A DNA stretch of 28,336 nt from Guillardia theta CCMP2712 (GCF_000315625.1 NW_005434589.1:344156-372491); one strand, 5' to 3'; counted from the first letter of the stretch, positions 8,482 to 18,795 are shown. The notes: generated from the sequence alone by a model not told the origin. Numbers and translations: made by a program.

Positions 8482-11400
8482 ATGAATCCGAAACAAAGAC
8501 ATAAGGAAGGTGAGATGGGAAAAACTTTCGAAGTTGTCAGCTCGCCTTTACCTTGGCGTGAGCAGTCAAGCCTCGTCAATCTAGGGAGTCTGCCTCCAAG
8601 ACTCCAGTCAGAGGTGATCTCGACATCTAGTCAACTTCTCAGCGTGAAGGCTCTGTTTTCCTGGCGCAGCCTCAAGTCGACTCTCTTCGCTCTCCCCGTC
8701 CCCTTCGCTGCTGCAAAGTCTGCCCAAGAGGTGGAATTCCAGCGCCATGTCGGAGAGCGAAAGCCACATGTACACGAGTGAGAGCAGCAGGAAGCCCCAA
8801 GGCGAACAGCTTGCGGTCGTCACGGCGATCGATAGTCGTGCTTCTACACCGACGCAAAACGGCACGGACGGTGAAGAGCTGAAAACTGACTTGAATGTAT
8901 GATGACACCTACCTGTGGTTTCGCTCAGCCTCGAACATGACGAGCAGTAGCCATGTGCAGATCCATGATATTGGGTTCAGAGGTCCATCTCTGCGACAGA
9001 TCCAAGCACAGGATACGTGGGGGTCAATGTGCTGCACTCTTCGAGTGAATTTGCTTGTTCAGTCTGGAGGAGCTGCTGCCAGACTTTGATTTGGATCAGC
9101 TCAAGGACAAGACTCTCCATGACCTGCAGGTACATTGAGATGGGCTCGTGATGGTTGATAGGATGATCTGCTTACTCGAGGCATACTGTCGCGAATACGG
9201 CCTTCCTTCTCGAGGAACCAAGTCCGAGCTCATCCATAGGTTGATTCACTCCAGAGCAGGTTGCTTTCCCCCCAATGTCTACCTCCTCTGATTTCTCTCC
9301 AATTCTCCCTCCCTTTCTCCCCATCCTTCTGCTGCATCTCCTCGTCCACTTCCTCGCCCTCGCTCACATCTGCTATATCCTCCCTGTCCTGCATCACCTT
9401 GTTGCCACAGAGATCGGCATGCGAGAAGAGACCCGAAGACTCTGTCATGGAACTTTGAAAGGATTTGGCTGGGGTTGTGGGCAAGGGGAAGCTCTTCTAG
9501 AGGTGCAAGAGACTACAAACTCTTCTTCCCTTCCTCCTGCTGTTTGCCCATCCCATGTCAGCAGCTCCCTCGTTCTCTTCTCATCTCCTGCAGCTCTCTC
9601 CAACTGTTCTCTCCGATCTTGATGCTCAAGTTCATGATAGGACTGGGCTACGCATGGTCCCTTCCATCGTTCGTTTCCAGTCAGCCAGGAGTATCAGGAT
9701 CAGTTGAAAAAGGTGAAGGAATCCATGAGAAGAAAGAGGAAGTTTGTCTCCCAAGAAGCTGACGAAGACAACGAAGACGATGTCACGGTGTATTTGAGAT
9801 CTCCTTTCAAACTCTACCTTGATCCCTCTGACATCTTTGCTCTTCACTCTCCCCCTCTTCTAATTCTTCTGGCCCATCACGGTTTTCGCTGCCAGGAGCA
9901 TGGGCCGCTTGTAGATGCTTTCATTGAGCAATGTGAATCTGTTGAAAGCATCGAGAATCTTTGCTGAGACGTGACTTGTGTCAGCTGTCCGTGGAACCCT
10001 AGACGGAGAAGAGAGTCAAGGTGCGATGAGCGAGCAAGAAGACACAAGTGACGTCTCATCAGAGAGCGATCCCCATTCTTCTCCTCCTCCTTCCAACAGC
10101 AAGTTGCGGATGAAGACTGACGGCGAGTTCTCGTTTGACACCGAGGTAATCTCGCTGCCGTGGTGGAGACGGACGTTGACGTTTGAGAAGGACGAAGAAG
10201 AAGACCTGAACAACTTCAAGAAGAAGTTGAAATGCTGGTGCGGGGGCGGCAGCTGGTTGGTCTGCAGCGGACGTTCTCACCTGCTCGATCCAGCCTGGCG
10301 GAGACTTACGAGGAGACGCTGAAGAGGAAGAAGCAGTTTGAAGAGATCTTTCAGAGCGACAGTGAGATCACGAGGAACCTTTCTCTCTACCCCGAGAGAG
10401 ACTCCAGCGACTCTGAGATCCGTAGCCCTCGCGTTGATGAGGTGAGGGGGGTACGAGGGGCCGTCAAGTTGTGACATGATCATAGTTCGATGATCAAGAG
10501 CAGCTCTTCAGCGAGTGAGAACGCTCCCCTGCTGTGGTTGACCGACACGTTCACTGCAGCAGCTCTAACGTCGCTCCCTCGAGTTCCAGTAAGCGAGTCA
10601 ACACGAAGAGGTCGGACGTTGTGTGACCCTGACGTGCTCGACGACTGACCTGCATCAGAACCCGTCCGAAACCTCCTCCTGGGTTCGTCTACACCCAAGA
10701 TTTCCTTCCTGTACCCGCCTCTTCTCCTCCGATGCTCCCCGTCACCCTTGCACAGGAATGCGACCCCGATACCACTCCTGTCTTCTGCATCCACCCTGAC
10801 ATCCTAAGGGTGACCAGCGCCCTTGACGATCCCTCAGCCCCTCACGCTGGGAGCAGGAAGGAGGAAGACGCCTCAACTTGACTTTGGAACGGCTGGAAAA
10901 GATCGAGAAGGTGAGTCCCTGATTGGCCTCAAGAGGCTGAGGATGTCTCCCTTGCAGTACAACATGTCTGGTTGGATCGGAAAATATCTGGACCCTGATT
11001 CCGAGGACGAGCATTTCAACAAGCTCATGAAGGAGTGGACGGTAACGTTGCTCCTCCTCCTCCTCCTCCCCCCCCCCCCCCCCCCCCCCGAGTCTCCTCT
11101 CGTTCCTCCTCTCCACCTCCAAGCTCCTCTCTCCCTCTGTCCTCCTCTTCGCCTCCATCTCTTCGCATCTTTGCTACTGACATTCTGGAAGGACATGGAT
11201 CCGGATGAGATGGCCAAGGCCGAGAAGAAGGCATTCGACAAGCTGCAGAGATCGCTCATATTCCCGCGACCGTAAGTCTGTGAAGGGAGGGGAGCAGGGG
11301 AGGGGAGCAGGGGAGGGGGCGGCAGAGCAAGATGAGGCATCTTCAGTCAGATTATTCTCATACTTCCCTTCTTGCAGAAATTCTCTCGAAGCTGACATCT

Positions 11401-14338
11401 TCCCTCCATCTGCTCAACGAGCCTACGAAGCCTTCGTACACAACAAGGAGGGAAGCGTCAAGTAGGAGCCAACTCTCCTCGACTCCTCCTCCCTCCTCCC
11501 CCATCCTCTCTCTCTTCGACTTTGTCGCGAGTCTGATGCTAGCCCCCGAGGAAGGTGGATGGCTACCCTAAGTACTGCTACGATCCCAATGTGATCTCCT
11601 CCTCCTCCGACGAGGGTCTGGTGAACTACAAAGAATCGTGAGAACGAGAAGTTCTGAGCACGGCGCAGGAGGTGAAGGAGCTGGACCTTGTCAAAGCTCT
11701 TCAGAACTCTTTGACGGTACGAGATGATGCTCTGTCCCCTTCCTTGTCTTGTCCCTTTCTTTTCTGATATCCATGTTCTCCTCTCCTCTCCGCACTCCTC
11801 CTCTCCTCTCCTCTCCTCTCCTCTCCTCTCCTCTCCTCTCCTCTCCGCACTCCTCCTCTCCTCTCCTCTCCTCTCCTCTCCTCTCCTCTCCTCTCCTCTC
11901 CTCTCCTCTCCTCTCCTCTCCTCTCCTCTCCTCTCCTCTCCTCTCCTCTCCTCTCTGCCATACCATCGCCGTAAAGCTGAAAGCATTCATGTCCAGAGGC
12001 AGGATCACATCGACAAGTTCAAAGAGCTCTACGAGGACCCGACATTCGTGAGGAAGCTTTATCGACGTCTCTCCTCTCATGCTTGACAGTCGGAGACTCA
12101 TATCTTCAGCGAGTTCGTCAATCGCGTGCCTGACGCCCGAGACTTCAAGCCCGAGTGGTCGCTTACCGCCCCCTCCCCTTGCTCCCCTCACCAGCACGAA
12201 CAGGCTCGATGACTCGCTTCATGACCTTGAAAGATGTCAGATCGGCCTGCCAGCGCAGAAAGTCGCCTTCAGGGATCCCTGGTTGCAGCGGTGGTGGGAG
12301 CAGTACCAGGTGCGGCGTAGCTCCTGCCCCTTCCCACTTTCCTTGTCCTTCACCTCGCCCCTGCTCCCTAGAGAAGATGCCGGGCCAGGTTTTCCTCCTC
12401 CTCGCTGGAAGCCTGACACAGTTGTAGGCTGAGTTGATCTTGGAAGTGACCGGCCTCGCGTGGGATGGTCATAGAGTAGTTCACAACCCTGAGGCGACGT
12501 CGATCAGCGTACGAGTTTTGACCTGCCCGGCGCTCCCTGTGACTACCAGGACAGCCTGACGTGGACACGAGCTACGTGGAACGGCAACTGGGAATCAACA
12601 ACCTGACGGAGTTCATCTTGCAGTCGCAGCAAGAGCTTGACCGAACAGATCATCTCACTTTCGTTGAGCTCTTCAAACGATTCAGACCCAAGTTTAGCGA
12701 GCAAACGGTGATTCGATTTCTTTCTCCTCTTCTCTACTCCTCTCCTCTCTTCCTTTCTTCTTCTCTTATCCCTCTCTTCTCAACCCTCCTCTGTCTCCTT
12801 CACTCGCCTTGTCTCCTCACCCCTCCTCCCCTCTCGTCTCCTCTCCGCTCCCTTCACATAATCGATGCATGCACCGCAGATCAAGTTCGAGATGCAGGAG
12901 GCAAACGATACAGACATCATAGTACCCGACGACTTTGACACCGTCGACGACGCTGTCAAGTATGCCGTCCTCGAGCAGGGGTGAGTGTTTGTTTCTTCCC
13001 TTGCTTGTGCAAGTGAGAGCGCCTTGTCAGAGGGAACCTTACCTCCATGTGGAAGTGGGACAACCAGGCGGGAGCGCCTGCGGACTATCCTGCTCCTCCC
13101 AAACTCTCCAGCCAGAGCAGGCTGAATCCCGACCCTCTTGTCCTGCAGGCGACAGAGGAGTACATTCGTCTCTTTTCGCGCAACATTACTGAGCTGAAGG
13201 CGTACATGGCGAGGTACAACTTCTTCGACGACGAGTTCTTCCTGCAGTACCTCAACGACACTGTTGAGAGCCGAGGCCCCTGTATCATCCCCGACCGAGC
13301 GCCGCTCGAGGTTTTCTCCCAGAGGATCTACAGCGAGGTAGGACGGGGCCGTTGGCTGAGCGTGGAATCCTGACTGCCCGGCAGCCGGTGAAGTCGGAGA
13401 TGGGGGGGCCAGACTGCCTCGTGTTGACCCGAGCGCCGCCTGGAGTGTTCTATCATCCTTCTAGCAGGGTCTTCTGCTATGCGGTCCCACGTGCTTGCTG
13501 TCTCATGCTCTACTGACGACCACTAGGGCGACTACTTCATCAAGCACAGCCTCAACGTCCCCAACCTCTGCTGGCTTGAGCTCGTGGGGCAGGGGTCGCT
13601 CAACACGCGCATCTGGGGCTTCCTTATGCTCATGGAGTACACCAAAGGCATGCTCGGGGGCCTCTTCCTGTGCTTCCCGGCCGAAGAGAACTTCGAGGCG
13701 ACGCTGCTGATCCGAGGAGGACCCTGGCGCATCCTTCACTGCGACATCAGGTCCACCATCGAGATCCCCACTGCCGCCATGGTCACCATGTGAGGACAGA
13801 CGAGCGTGTGGATGATGCTGATGCAGATGCTGATGCTGTTGACAGGGAGAAGGCGGACGTCTCAGTGGTGGAGAGCGGCATCGGAGGCCTCGAGGAGGTG
13901 AAGGTGATCCAAAAGCAGCATGCGTTCACCGGGGAGAAGGTTCCCTTCCGAGGAGAGCCCAACACGGGCCTGATCTGCTTGGACGAGTCCTGGTGCTGCC
14001 TGCTCGGCTGCACCATAGAGAACACGGGGGAGGGAGGGGCGGGCATCCGGTACAGCGAGTTCGCAGGAGGACTGATCGAGAGCTGCCTCGTGCAGTTCCA
14101 TGATGTCGGCATCATGCTGGATGGGTCTGTTCGGGTCGCCGTGTACAGCTCTCTCTTCCAGCACAACGTGCTGGGCGCCTTCTACGCAGGGCGGTGGATG
14201 CAGGAGGATGCAGAGGTGGAGCTGGTGGACAACACGATCTGCACCAACAGCATGAGCGAAGACCCGAACAAGGGCATGTGGGCGACATTCAGGAAACCTG
14301 CTAGGCTCACAGTCAGCGGCAACCGTGAGAACTGGTGA
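8482..14338 (+). CDS. SAP-domain and right-handed beta-helix protein, 27 exons (predicted)
   Basis: Joining exons at GT-AG borders gives 3303 nt, exactly 1101 codons, with every junction in phase. The product of about 1100 residues starts with a Ser/Lys-rich region, has a SAP motif near residues 112-147, then long acidic and helical low-complexity parts. It ends in a right-handed beta-helix (about 870-1070). SAP motifs usually bind AT-rich or matrix-attachment DNA, and parallel beta-helices bind glycans or act as scaffolds. The pairing suggests a nuclear or DNA-associated scaffold, which is inference. The first exon is the least sure: an alternative ATG at 8747 opens an acidic Ser-rich N-terminus, but its natural donor (8897) is out of phase with exon 2. 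F-box or ligase domains, sometimes paired with beta-helices, are not visible. The stop TGA is at 14336-14338. Confidence 0.75.
9090..9259 (+). other. SAP motif, split by a 51-nt intron
   Basis: Exon 2 ends LKDKTLHDLQ and exon 3 continues AYCREYGLPSRGTKSELIHR. Together they match the SAP pattern: a first helix, then G-L-P-x-x-G-x-K-x-x-L-(I/V)-x-R-L. SAP motifs are short DNA-binding helix-extended loop-helix units. The pattern appears only when the 51-nt intron is removed, which supports both calls. Confidence 0.8.
11069..11089 (+). repeat. Poly-C tract inside an intron
   Basis: About 21 consecutive C residues follow a run of CTC triplets within the intron at 11042-11191. The reading frames through it (Pro or Gly runs) are artefacts. 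Its length is likely polymorphic or error-prone in sequencing. Confidence 0.9.
11777..11955 (+). repeat. CTCTC pentanucleotide microsatellite inside an intron
   Basis: A nearly perfect array of CTCTC fills much of intron 17 (11717-12002). It is interrupted twice by the same CCGCACTCCTC variant, about 57 bp apart, which suggests that one block was duplicated. Long ORFs on both strands here are translation artefacts of the repeat. Confidence 0.95.
13527..14338 (+). other. Right-handed beta-helix region (exons 26-27)
   Basis: The region has short repeating strands with stacked hydrophobic residues and turn Gly/Asn, such as GCTIENTGEGGAGIRYSEFA, GGLIESCLVQFHDVGIML and VAVYSSLFQHNVLGAFYAG. This is the usual look of parallel beta-helix repeats (about 20-25 residues per coil). 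Conserved catalytic residues of a specific lyase or hydrolase family are not evident, so binding is as likely as catalysis. Confidence 0.7.
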
Positions 14339-14385
14339 GGAGAATGTTGTATTGACTTGTGATTCTTAAAGTGTGTCAAAACATT

Positions 14386-14391
14386 TTTATT
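14386..14391 (-). terminator. Poly(A) signal AATAAA for the phosphate transporter
   Basis: TTTATT on the plus strand reads AATAAA on the minus strand, 84 nt past the transporter stop. Cleavage 10-30 nt downstream would fall near 14360-14375, within about 40 nt of the stop codon of the convergent gene. Confidence 0.6.
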
Positions 14392-14474
14392 GGATATCAT
14401 AAAGGCACTATTGCTACTACAAGTGCAAACACTCTCAATACAAGCAAACAAATTTACATATAAACTTCTCAGCC

Positions 14475-16271
14475 TTAACCGTGATAGGAGCCCGAGAAGA
14501 AGCCATTGCCAGGAGTTGGCGAGGGAGAAGCGGCCACGGCCCAGAAGAGAAGTCCAGTGATGATACCAGCAGCTGGGCAAGTCAACAACCAACCGAAGCA
14601 GATGACGCCGATGAGCTTCCAGTTGACAGCTCCGACGTCGCCGTTGCAGAGACCAACAGCAGCAGTAGCACCGGAGATGCAGTGAGTGGTGGAGACAGGA
14701 ACTCCGAGACGGGTGAAGGTCATCACAGTGAACATAGCAGCGATCTCGATACAGAAGCCGCGGGAAGGAGACTGAAGGGTCAGGCGGTTGCCAAGAGCGT
14801 CCATGATGTAGAATCCGAGGGTGATCAGACCAACATCGAGCGCGAGACCTCCGTAAACGAGGAGCCAGATGGGAACCTCGGCCTTGGTGTCAACCCTTCC
14901 GGTGCTGTAGACCATCCAGACAGTTGCAAAGGGAGCGATGGCGTTGGCCATGTCATTAGCACCGTGAGCAAGGGAGAAGAAGCAGCAGGTGGTGAGCTGG
15001 AGCATCTTGAACATGTTCTCGGTCCTTGAATAAGCTTGGAAGGCCTTGGCGTGCATTGCCGCATCCTCCTCTCGAAGAGCTCCAACATCCATGAAGAATC
15101 CAGGCAGAAGACGCTTGCCCCACTTGATGTAGCCAGGATCGTCCTCGCGGATCTCTTCCTGCTTGATGACCGAGCCGAACCCGAAAGCACTTCCAGTGAC
15201 CTGCATCGGCATGCCATTCTGAGACATCACATAAGGCATCTGCATGCCTGGCTGCATCATGGGCATTCCAGGCTGCAAGGAGTTGTTGTAAACCATCATT
15301 GGCTGCTGCATGGAAGGATCGAAATTCTGCCCTGCTTCCATGCTGCCCTTCTTGTCCTCAGGTGGAGTGTCTTCAACGTATCCCATCTCGCCCTTGGGGA
15401 TGGTGAAGTGATAGAAGAGAGTGTACCAGGGCAGGTTCTCTCCATCGAGAACCCAACGCTTGACCCATGGCTGCACGAAGATAATTGAGAAGATGGCAAA
15501 GAAAATTCCAACGGCAAACGAGACGGGAACAGTGATGCTGTAGGAGGTCTTGTGCAAAGCAGGGATACCGGCGATGAAGAAGAAGCCGGAAACGGTTCCG
15601 AAGGCAAAGAAGAAGTAGATGGGCAACATCGCGATACCGCGACGAGCCGCAACTTCGTCAGGATGCTTCAACACAAGGTACTTGGTTGCCAAATAGATGA
15701 TGGCAGCCAACACTCCAGTAAGGGCAGGAGAGACGAACCAGGAGGCGATGACTGCGCCGAATCCAGTCCATCCCCAGTTGACTCCACTTGGTCCAAAGGC
15801 AGCAATTCCGATGCCAAGAATGGCTCCAATGACCGAATGAGTGGTTGATACAGGCATGGAAAGGATGGTAGCGACCAGAACCCATGTGCCTCCACCAAGA
15901 TTCACGCAGTTCATTCCCAGGCACAGGATGTAAGGATCGTTGACGAACCAGGAAACCTGAATCATCTTCTTGCGAACAGCATCGGTCACTGTGCTTCCGA
16001 GTCCAACGACTCCACAAAACTCGAAGATGCATGCAATCATAACTGCTGAGCGATAAGAAAGGGTCTTCGCAGACACGGCGTTGGCAAACGAGTTTGCGAC
16101 GTCGTTGGCTCCGATGGTGTAGGCGTCAAGGAAAGCCCAGAAGAAGGCCCAGGTGATGAGACCCTTGTACAACCAAGGAACACCAACCTCAGGACTGTCA
16201 ACCATGGTGGCGGCAGCGGCAGAAATGGATGCCATGAGCATCATGTAAGGTAACATACCTCTGATGGACAT
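14475..16271 (-). CDS. PHO4/PiT-family inorganic phosphate transporter
   Basis: An uninterrupted ORF encodes 598 residues from the ATG at 16271. The family's two inverted signature copies are both present: GANDVANSF (about 54) with MPVSTTHSVIG (about 139), and GANDMANAI (about 437) with VPVSTTHCISG (about 524). About 10-12 hydrophobic membrane segments are visible. PiT proteins are Na+ or H+ symporters of inorganic phosphate, in the plasma membrane or plastid envelope. The central hydrophilic loop carries a Met/Gln/Pro-rich segment (about 321-357), unusual in my memory of the family. The frame stays open to an ATG at 16676, but the added part is proline-rich and contains a good intron end (TCATGCGTACAG near 16280). 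The start at 16271, just after that acceptor, or at 16205 (GCCGCCACCATGG context), is therefore likelier. Confidence 0.93.
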   Translation of the reverse strand: MSIRGMLPYMMLMASISAAAATMVDSPEVGVPWLYKGLITWAFFWAFLDAYTIGANDVANSFANAVSAKTLSYRSAVMIACIFEFCGVVGLGSTVTDAVRKKMIQVSWFVNDPYILCLGMNCVNLGGGTWVLVATILSMPVSTTHSVIGAILGIGIAAFGPSGVNWGWTGFGAVIASWFVSPALTGVLAAIIYLATKYLVLKHPDEVAARRGIAMLPIYFFFAFGTVSGFFFIAGIPALHKTSYSITVPVSFAVGIFFAIFSIIFVQPWVKRWVLDGENLPWYTLFYHFTIPKGEMGYVEDTPPEDKKGSMEAGQNFDPSMQQPMMVYNNSLQPGMPMMQPGMQMPYVMSQNGMPMQVTGSAFGFGSVIKQEEIREDDPGYIKWGKRLLPGFFMDVGALREEDAAMHAKAFQAYSRTENMFKMLQLTTCCFFSLAHGANDMANAIAPFATVWMVYSTGRVDTKAEVPIWLLVYGGLALDVGLITLGFYIMDALGNRLTLQSPSRGFCIEIAAMFTVMTFTRLGVPVSTTHCISGATAAVGLCNGDVGAVNWKLIGVICFGWLLTCPAAGIITGLLFWAVAASPSPTPGNGFFSGSYHG

Positions 16272-16738
16272 GAATGACCTGTACGCATGAACAAGATCAG
16301 TAAGATACAACAAATGAATGAATGCTGAGCTCACTTCATGTCGTGGAAAACAACCAGTACGCGTCAACACAGACGAGGGGATGGAACTGTTCCCAGAGCG
16401 TGGGAGGGAAGGCAAGGTGGCTGTAGGATGGATGCTCACGGCGAGTGGACAGAAGATAAAGGAGGTCTGCTCTTCGGGAAGGGTGCAGGGTGGGGTGGGG
16501 TGGGGTGGGAGGGAGGGGGTGTGAACCATCAGGAGGGGTGGAATGGGGGCGGCATGAGCAAGGGGCGTAGGAAGAAGGTATCCCTGTAATGTGTTGAGAA
16601 AAGGGGTGGGGTCATCAAGATTGATGATGTTTCCGGTCAGTGGTATGGGTGGCATTGTCCCACTAGGGGTACTCACTCACTGCAGGGCGTTGTGAAGGGA
16701 TGTAGTGTGGACAAGGTTGACCACATTCAGAAGGTGAC
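16272..16738 (-). other. Upstream region of the phosphate transporter, probable leader intron
   Basis: Read on the minus strand, a pyrimidine-containing branch-like stretch and CAG end at about 16280 suggest a 5' UTR intron closing just before the transporter ATG. The donor is not identified. The region includes the G-rich block described separately. Confidence 0.4.
16481..16519 (+). other. G-rich block with quadruplex potential
   Basis: Runs of three to five G separated by single bases (GGGTGGGGTGGGGTGGGG and onward) fit the four-tract quadruplex rule. It lies 210-250 bp upstream of the transporter start, on the strand opposite to its coding strand. A regulatory role is only inferred. Confidence 0.6.
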
Positions 16739-18548
16739 TCAAGGTTGACAATTTCTCAAGTCTTCTGATAGTCCCAAAGCCCTATGTGAGAGTACTCCCG
16801 CAATTCCCCCCCCACCTATCAAGCTTCCATGAGGAAACAGGGGGTATCGAGAATTGGGGTGGGTTAAGGTGACTCCCTGTGCCCTTAGTGAGCACGACCC
16901 CAGATAAACATCACTCCCTACCCCACTTTGCTCTTTCACTGAAAGACCAGGAAAAAAACATTTTAAATATATATTGAGCACTAATCGATCTCTGGGACCC
17001 TTGATCAATATACACATATCTATTTCACCCATGCACAGTTGAAAATAAAGACAGACATTTAATCATTACTGATATACTTCATGGAAATCGGCCATTTAAT
17101 GGAAATGTAAAAGTGAAAGGCCTCAGTTCATTCGAAAAAAACAAATGCCAGAACACTTCCTTTCAGAAATTCTTTTTAATATATAAATATTTTGAACAAC
17201 GTCCCTCCATGTTAACGTATTTCTGACAAGGGGTTGATCCACCCCATGTAAGTCCATAATCACCCCTACCCCCCAGCACATTTTGTCCTAACCCCTACCA
17301 CTTCTTGTCACTAACCCCCACCCTATCCAAATGACCACCATTGCACCAATGACCAGTAATGTCGCTGCAATGACTATGATGACCCTGACCTCAAAATTAG
17401 GCTTGTTCTGGGCAAAACACCGGTTCTCAAACCACCCACCCTTTTCTTTTTCGTCAACGCCGCGTCTCCCCATTCATCTTACCCTACCCTACTCCCCCTC
17501 ATTACCTACCCCTAGCACCCTATGCTTCACTTCCCTGTTCTCTACGACTATTCAAGAACCCGTTATTGAATCCTTGTAGACAGGGGTGTGAGGAATATCA
17601 CGAAAAGCTTCAGTTTCGATCCCACCATGTAACGTCCCCGAATACAACCCATCCACCCTACCCCCATCGATCCACCCCATGATTTGGATCACAACCCCCC
17701 ATCAATTTTGCATCACCCTACCCCTCAGGGCCTATCTATTGAGAAATTGAGTGCGGACCTCTCCCCCTCGCTCAGCTTCTGATCCTTTATTTTTGGCTAT
17801 AACTAACCAAGCCCCTTCTTCTCCATCCAAACTCCTGCACCACCCATATGATCTTTTGTACCCACCCCAAATCCTTGCATACCCATTTGATCAACTGATC
17901 ATACCCTACCTATCTTGAAAAGTGATTGGGCAGAGCCCTTTGTAATCTTGCAGCCTAGCAAGGAGATTTTCTCTCTACGCTTTCTAAGTAATTAGACGAT
18001 AGATCCCCTCTTTCTAACTTCAGAGAACCCCAGACACATCCCCACCCACCAATTCAGCCACTCACACGTCCGTTTTCCTGACCACCCCATCCGAGAATTC
18101 ACCACCCGTGTTTCTCTGATCGAAAGCCTGCCTAATGGGGTAGGGCAGGGAGAAAACAATGGTCTCGTCCCCCATTAAATCTCCTTCGAGCCCATCACCG
18201 GTCTTATCTAAAGAATTAAACGGGGTGGTCTGATACTAGGGTTACCGTCCCCTATCGCCCGCCTTCTAACCCTATCTTTGCATGTGCACCCCTCGTATCT
18301 ATTTCACCCCCATTTTCCTCTTCGAAAACTACCCCTCCCTTCCAATCTTGTCACTTCCCCCAGAAATACGATCGGGTAGCATATCCATTATAAACTTTCA
18401 TATCAGTAAAGATTATATCTATATTGCCTCCAGTGCAATGTGGGGACCATTCTGATACAAAAACTCACCTCACCGGTACAAATCAACTTATGAGCCAAAT
18501 AACTCAGGTTTTATATTATTATGAATTCACTGCTGCTGGAACCCTCAA
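16739..18548. other. C-rich intergenic stretch without genes
   Basis: About 1.8 kb has no credible ORF on either strand. The plus strand is strongly C-rich over G-rich, with many CCCTACCC, CCCCACCC and CACCCC words between 17220 and 18370 and AT-rich patches near 17070-17200 and 18370-18540. I see no RNA gene. Confidence 0.6.
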
Positions 18549-18609
18549 ACTTTTTTTTTCCTCAGAAGCCCCTGAAGGTTGAGGCTCAGTGACGGTTAAA
18601 ACTTTGAAC

Positions 18610-18765
18610 TCGCCGGGACTCCGGGCCCGGCCGCCGCAGGGCCGGCGGCGCTCCGGGCCGGCCTCGGATCCGGGCCGGCGAGAGTGAGGACTACACGCGG
18701 CACTGCCGCACGCCGCGCGCGGCGATCGCCGGTCGGACGCCCGGCCGCGTGACTGCCACGGTTGC
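18610..18765. repeat. Very GC-rich block left of the truncated Copia copy
   Basis: The block has an abrupt change to over 75% G+C by eye, with repeated GGGCCGG words and a CGCCGCGCGCGGCG palindrome-like core. It sits between a T tract at about 18550 and the 5' break of the Copia copy near 18775. A similar GC-rich block occurs at 25590-25890, so it may belong to a dispersed repeat. Confidence 0.5.
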
Positions 18766-18795
18766 TAAATTCGTATCACGTCCTGTGCACAAGCA

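Larger units (their letters stand above)
8482..11271 (+). other. Exon map of the SAP/beta-helix gene, exons 1-14
   Basis: Predicted exons: 8482-8777, 9063-9129, 9181-9259, 9411-9502, 9689-9787, 9896-9932, 9985-10145, 10188-10237, 10294-10441, 10499-10588, 10756-10809, 10857-10910, 10958-11041, 11192-11271. Short introns include 9130-9180 (51 nt), 9933-9984 (52), 10146-10187 (42), 10810-10856 (47) and 10911-10957 (47, donor GTGAGT). Least certain are exon 1, the end of exon 4, and the exon 8 donor, where GTTGAA at 10226 is an alternative to GTGCGG at 10238. The intron 10589-10755 may hide one more exon starting at 10659. Confidence 0.6.
11378..14338 (+). other. Exon map of the SAP/beta-helix gene, exons 15-27
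   Basis: Predicted exons: 11378-11461, 11551-11620, 11669-11716, 12003-12047, 12090-12157, 12195-12309, 12428-12508, 12555-12707, 12880-12980, 13031-13337, 13385-13468, 13527-13789, 13846-14338. Strong donors include GTAAGT at 11272 and GTGAGT at 12981. The intron 11621-11668 (48 nt) is inferred because it removes an in-frame TGA near 11639 and keeps phase. The intron 12158-12194 would be only 37 nt and is the least secure of this half. Confidence 0.7.

Noticed and set aside
10742-11398. Minus-strand ORFs with Gly or Pro runs
   Set aside because: They cross the poly-C tract and oppose exons with good splice sites and phase.
11423-12197. Long ORFs on both strands made of GEERR or LLSSP repeats
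   Set aside because: They are translations of the CTCTC microsatellite within an intron; flanking exons in another frame are phase-consistent.
14481-15848. Plus-strand ORFs opposite the phosphate transporter
   Set aside because: They have no family features; the minus strand carries both PiT signature repeats without interruption.
16205-16676. N-terminal extension of the phosphate transporter to the ATG at 16676
   Set aside because: The added stretch is proline-rich low complexity and contains a good intron acceptor at about 16280; PiT proteins normally begin close to the first membrane segment.
17240-17530. Telomere-like repeats from CCCTACCC words
   Set aside because: The words are irregularly spaced and do not form a tandem telomeric array; the coding DNA on both sides is internal.
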